DNA of 64,000 nucleotides from SZUA-442 sp963753185 (GTDB taxonomy: Bacteria > Actinomycetota > Acidimicrobiia > Spongiisociales > UBA5794), in contig CAVWBO010000007.1 of the NCBI GenBank assembly GCA_963753185.1, positions 682,001-746,000 on the forward strand, in the 5' to 3' direction. The position numbers and the translations under genes are program-made. Positions 61,380 to 64,000 of the stretch are shown one piece after another. Below the pieces are notes generated by a model that worked only from the letters and a program-made list of their open reading frames with translations, did no database searches and was not told the DNA's origin. Position 1 is the stretch's first letter, and each line of letters begins with the position of its first letter.

Positions 61380-62453
61380 ATGACGGACGACACGGGTCGC
61401 GCAACACCGCCCGCGAAACCGGCGTTCGGCAAGCAGCAGGTGATCGCAGGGATCATCACCCTGATCATCCTCGTGCTCGTCTTCGGCGTCGTGTTGCCGC
61501 AGCTCGGCGATTATGGGGCCGCTTGGGAAGCGATTTCGGGCATGGAGGCCTGGCAGCTCGGAATGGTCGCGCTCGCGACCGCTGCAATGATCGCGATCTA
61601 CGTGCTGCCTTACACCGCCGCACTCTCGACGATCAGCTACTGGAAGGCATTCAAGGTTCGACAGACGTCGTTCATGATCTCCAATGTCGTGCCCGCAGGT
61701 GGCGCCTTCGGGCTCGCCGTCCAGTTCGGCATGCTCCAGAGCTACGGCATCGCCGCGGCTCCGTCGACGGCCACCATCGGGATCACCGGCACATGGAACT
61801 CGTTCGTGACGCTGTCGCTGCCGGTCCTCGCGCTGGTGGGGCTCGCCATCAGTGGCCAGGCGAGCCTCGAGGCCGGGGCCATCACGGCCGTGGCGACGCT
61901 CGCGGTGATCGTCTCGGTCATCCTGTTCGCTCTCATCCTGAGGAACGAGGAGACGGCGCACCGCATCGGCGGATGGGCGGACTCGTTCATCGTGTGGGTC
62001 GGCGGGGTCATCAAGCGCGAGATCACCGTCGATGCGACGACGGCAATCGTGAGTTTCCGGGCATCGATCGTCGACGTCGTCCTCGACAGGTGGCTGCTGA
62101 TCACGCTCGCGAATGTCGGTCAGCAGCTCGCACAGTTCTCGATCCTGTATATGGCCATCGTGGCTCTCCAGGGCGGATGGAGCGGTCCGATCACCTTCTT
62201 CGAAGCACTTGCAGCATTCGCGTTCGGTCGTCTCGCGACCTTCATCCCTGTGCCACCAGGCGGCCTCGGAACCACGGATGCGATCATCACGAGCATCCTC
62301 GTGACGTTCGGCCTCGACAACGACAGCGCCCTCGCGTCGACGATGATCTGGCGTGCTGCGACGTACTTCCCACAAGTCATGATCGGCGCTGTGACGCTGC
62401 TGCTGTGGCGCAGGGACCAACGACGGGCGGGTGCGAGGGCCACGGCCTCCTGA
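61380..62453 (+). CDS. UPF0104/lysylphosphatidylglycerol synthase TM-region-like membrane protein
   Basis: Integral membrane protein of 357 aa with about eight or nine helices. It resembles the flippase-like transmembrane part of MprF/AglD proteins (UPF0104): VVPAGGAFGLAVQFGMLQSYG, and the C-terminal FIPVPPGGLGTTDAIITSILVTFG, which is the most typical motif. The soluble lysyl-transferase domain of MprF is absent, so it is probably a lipid or polyisoprenoid-linked substrate translocase. ATG 61380 follows GGAGG with a 10-base spacer; TAGCTT preceded by TG (61341-61349) may be an extended -10. Confidence 0.8.
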   Translation: MTDDTGRATPPAKPAFGKQQVIAGIITLIILVLVFGVVLPQLGDYGAAWEAISGMEAWQLGMVALATAAMIAIYVLPYTAALSTISYWKAFKVRQTSFMISNVVPAGGAFGLAVQFGMLQSYGIAAAPSTATIGITGTWNSFVTLSLPVLALVGLAISGQASLEAGAITAVATLAVIVSVILFALILRNEETAHRIGGWADSFIVWVGGVIKREITVDATTAIVSFRASIVDVVLDRWLLITLANVGQQLAQFSILYMAIVALQGGWSGPITFFEALAAFAFGRLATFIPVPPGGLGTTDAIITSILVTFGLDNDSALASTMIWRAATYFPQVMIGAVTLLLWRRDQRRAGARATAS

Positions 62454-62474
62454 CACCGGATTGCGGAGCTGTCG

Positions 62475-62486
62475 TATCATGGACCT
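62475..62486 (+). promoter_or_regulatory. Leaderless promoter of the nfnA-like gene
   Basis: TATCAT at 62475-62480 is followed by six bases and GTG 62487; CTGACA at 62450-62455 is a possible -35 (19-base spacer). No Shine-Dalgarno. Confidence 0.6.
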
Positions 62487-63323
62487 GTGAAGGACCGTTT
62501 CCTCATCTCCGAGGTGTCAACGGTCGGGCCCGGTACCGCCGAGTTCGTGATCGAGGCTCCTCGCGTCGCCGCTCACGCCCATCCCGGCCAGTTCGTGATC
62601 GTTCGGCCCACGGTCGGGAGCGAACGAATTCCGCTCACGATCTGTGACTTCGACCCGGACGGCGGCACGATCACCCTGGTGGTCCAGTCGGTCGGCCGAA
62701 CCACGGCAGAGATGCAGCACCTGGGAGCGGGGGATCACCTCGCGGACGTCCTCGGGCCCCTCGGCACTCCCACCGAGGTCGAACGGTTCGGGACGTGCGT
62801 CGTCGTTGCCGGCGGCGTCGGCGTGGCGATCGCCCTGCCCGTTGCGCGAGCCCTCAGGGCCGCAGGAAACCGCGTCGTGGGCATCCTCGGTGCGAGGTCG
62901 GCCGCGCACGTGATCCTCCGGGGTGCCTTCGAGCAGGCATGCGACGAGCTGACGATCACCACGGAGGACGGTTCGGTCGGGATCCAGGGTTTCGTGACGA
63001 ATGCTCTGGTGTCGATCCTCGACGATCGATCCATCGATCGTGTGTTCGCCGTCGGTCCCATTCCGATGATGCGTGCCGTCGCCGCGTTGACCCGCGATCG
63101 TGCGGTGCCGACGATCGCGAGCCTCAACCCGATCATGGTCGATGGGACCGGCATGTGCGGCGGGTGCAGGGTCAGGGTCGGTGGGGACACCCGATTCGCG
63201 TGCGTCGATGGCCCCGAGTTCGACGCCCACCAGGTCGACTTCGATTCGCTCGAGCATCGCAACACCGCCTACCGAGCGTTCGAGTCGTGTCAGCTCGAGA
63301 TGGTGACCGCCCCAGATGGCTGA
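62487..63323 (+). CDS. NfnA-like FAD/[2Fe-2S] oxidoreductase subunit
   Basis: Flavoprotein of 278 aa of the ferredoxin-NADP reductase superfamily, like dihydroorotate dehydrogenase electron-transfer subunit, sulfide dehydrogenase and NfnA. The FAD domain has HPGQFVIVRPTVGSERIPLTI, the NAD domain VVVAGGVGVAIALPVARAL, and the C-terminal [2Fe-2S] binding region DGTGMCGGCRVRVGG, followed by FACVDGPEFDAHQVD. It overlaps the next gene by eight bases. The pairing suggests an NfnAB-type complex that connects NADH, NADPH and ferredoxin pools; sulfide dehydrogenase is the main alternative. Confidence 0.85.
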   Translation: MKDRFLISEVSTVGPGTAEFVIEAPRVAAHAHPGQFVIVRPTVGSERIPLTICDFDPDGGTITLVVQSVGRTTAEMQHLGAGDHLADVLGPLGTPTEVERFGTCVVVAGGVGVAIALPVARALRAAGNRVVGILGARSAAHVILRGAFEQACDELTITTEDGSVGIQGFVTNALVSILDDRSIDRVFAVGPIPMMRAVAALTRDRAVPTIASLNPIMVDGTGMCGGCRVRVGGDTRFACVDGPEFDAHQVDFDSLEHRNTAYRAFESCQLEMVTAPDG

Positions 63324-64000
63324 GTTGACCAAGCGTGAGCGGATGCAGATGGATCGCACGGGGATGCCGATCCGTGATCCCGGCGCGAGGGTCGGTGACT
63401 TCGACGAGGTCACGCTCGGGTATACGAGTGCGATGGCCGTCCTCGAGGCCTCGCGATGCCTGAACTGCACCCATCCGGTGTGTGTGGAAGGCTGCCCCGT
63501 GGGTGTTCGGATCGGTGATTTCGTGCGACTCGTTGCCGAGGGTGATGTCGAGGGAGCTGCGGCGGTCATCCACGACGACAACGTGCTCCCGTCCGTGTGC
63601 GGCAGGGTGTGTCCGCAGGAGATCCAGTGCGAGGGTGCGTGCGTCCTTGCCAAGAAGGGGAGACCGATCGCGATCGGATACCTCGAGCGCTACGTTGCGG
63701 ATGAGGAGCGCAAGCGCATGCTGGTTCGGGCGCCACAAGCGATGGAGCGCAGCGGTAAGCGCGTCGCCGTCGTCGGCTCGGGCCCCGCGGGCCTCGCCTG
63801 TGCAGGCGACTTGATCCGGATGGGTCACGATGTCACCGTGTTCGAGGCCCTTCACGAGTTCGGGGGCGTCCTCGCCTATGGGATACCGGCATTCCGGCTT
63901 CCCAAGGACATCGTGAGGGCCGAGGTGGAGGGCCTGGCGGCGTCGGGGGTGGTGTTCGAGTCCGACGTGCTCGTCGGTTCGGCGCCGACGGTGGAGGAAC
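63316..64000 (+). CDS. NfnB/GltD-like Fe-S flavoprotein, 3' truncated by window edge
   Basis: The frame from ATG 63316 stays open to the window end (228 codons). It shows the N-terminal double [4Fe-4S] region of GltD/NfnB/dihydropyrimidine dehydrogenase (CLNCTHPVCVEGCPVGV, then VCGRVCPQEIQCEGACV) and the first Rossmann motif AVVGSGPAGLACAGDLIRMGHDVTVFEA followed by GGVLAYGIPAFRLPKDIV. The pairing with an NfnA-like subunit and the eight-base overlap favour NfnB; a glutamate synthase small subunit is the other possibility. The C-terminal part is outside the window. Confidence 0.9.
   Translation, partial: MAELTKRERMQMDRTGMPIRDPGARVGDFDEVTLGYTSAMAVLEASRCLNCTHPVCVEGCPVGVRIGDFVRLVAEGDVEGAAAVIHDDNVLPSVCGRVCPQEIQCEGACVLAKKGRPIAIGYLERYVADEERKRMLVRAPQAMERSGKRVAVVGSGPAGLACAGDLIRMGHDVTVFEALHEFGGVLAYGIPAFRLPKDIVRAEVEGLAASGVVFESDVLVGSAPTVEE

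Noticed and set aside
60617..62647. 676-codon plus-strand frame opposite kbl and through the UPF0104 gene
   Set aside because: Arg/Gly/Asp-rich out-of-frame translation; both real genes there have strong family motifs.

Overview
The window is GC-rich by eye (roughly two thirds G+C), densely coded on both strands, has no gene-free stretch longer than about 230 bases, and shows no rRNA, tRNA, CRISPR array, transposase or phage gene. Gene content suggests an Actinomycetota chromosome, perhaps Acidimicrobiia-like: a cyclase-STAND-TPR regulator, a heliorhodopsin, a short GlgP-type glycogen locus, and many leaderless -10/start arrangements. The lineage is inferred, not proven.

Layout. 1-9.6 kb is a catabolic locus: the molybdenum subunit of a xanthine dehydrogenase-type enzyme, mocA, a YgeW-like carbamoyltransferase with its GntR/HutC regulator, and a divergent operon of a second carbamoyltransferase, carbamate kinase and two PLP fold-type II enzymes. 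It resembles the E. coli ygeW/ygeX/yqeA/xdhD purine-catabolism neighbourhood. 9.7-16.4 kb holds an AAA ATPase, bifunctional ftcD, a DUF5661 protein and a large cyclase-STAND-TPR protein. 16.4-23 kb has an MDR oxidoreductase divergent from an operon of acetyl-CoA synthetase, E1alpha, E1beta, E2 and an acyl carrier protein. 23-31 kb carries a multi-repeat membrane protein behind a 40-residue leader ORF, a GlcG-like protein, an ECF sigma factor with a membrane partner, an alpha-oxoamine synthase and an orphan histidine kinase.

31-36.4 kb (minus strand) is hypF-hypC-hypD-hypE, then a small SmtA-like metallothionein and a SnoaL-like protein; no hydrogenase subunits and no hypA/hypB lie in the window. 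36.6-47.8 kb has an RRM protein paired with a mini zinc-finger protein, a cysteine-desulfurase-like enzyme, a LON-domain gene followed by a heliorhodopsin, a lipoprotein, an MFS permease, a CPA2 antiporter, arginine deiminase and a membrane alpha/beta-hydrolase. 47.8-58.5 kb is a full glycogen locus (malQ, glgP, glgX, glgA, glgC, glgB). 58.5-64 kb has a flavodoxin-like protein, tdh-kbl threonine catabolism, a UPF0104 membrane protein and NfnA/NfnB-like flavoproteins, the last cut by the window end.

Two window-wide patterns stand out. Eleven transcription-unit heads have a TANNNT-like hexamer 6-7 bases before an ATG/GTG with no Shine-Dalgarno, which predicts leaderless mRNAs. Four genes (at about 16.27, 43.12, 46.50 and 55.18 kb) carry single-base frameshifts, each explicable by one indel in a G/C run, so sequencing error is as likely as real gene decay.
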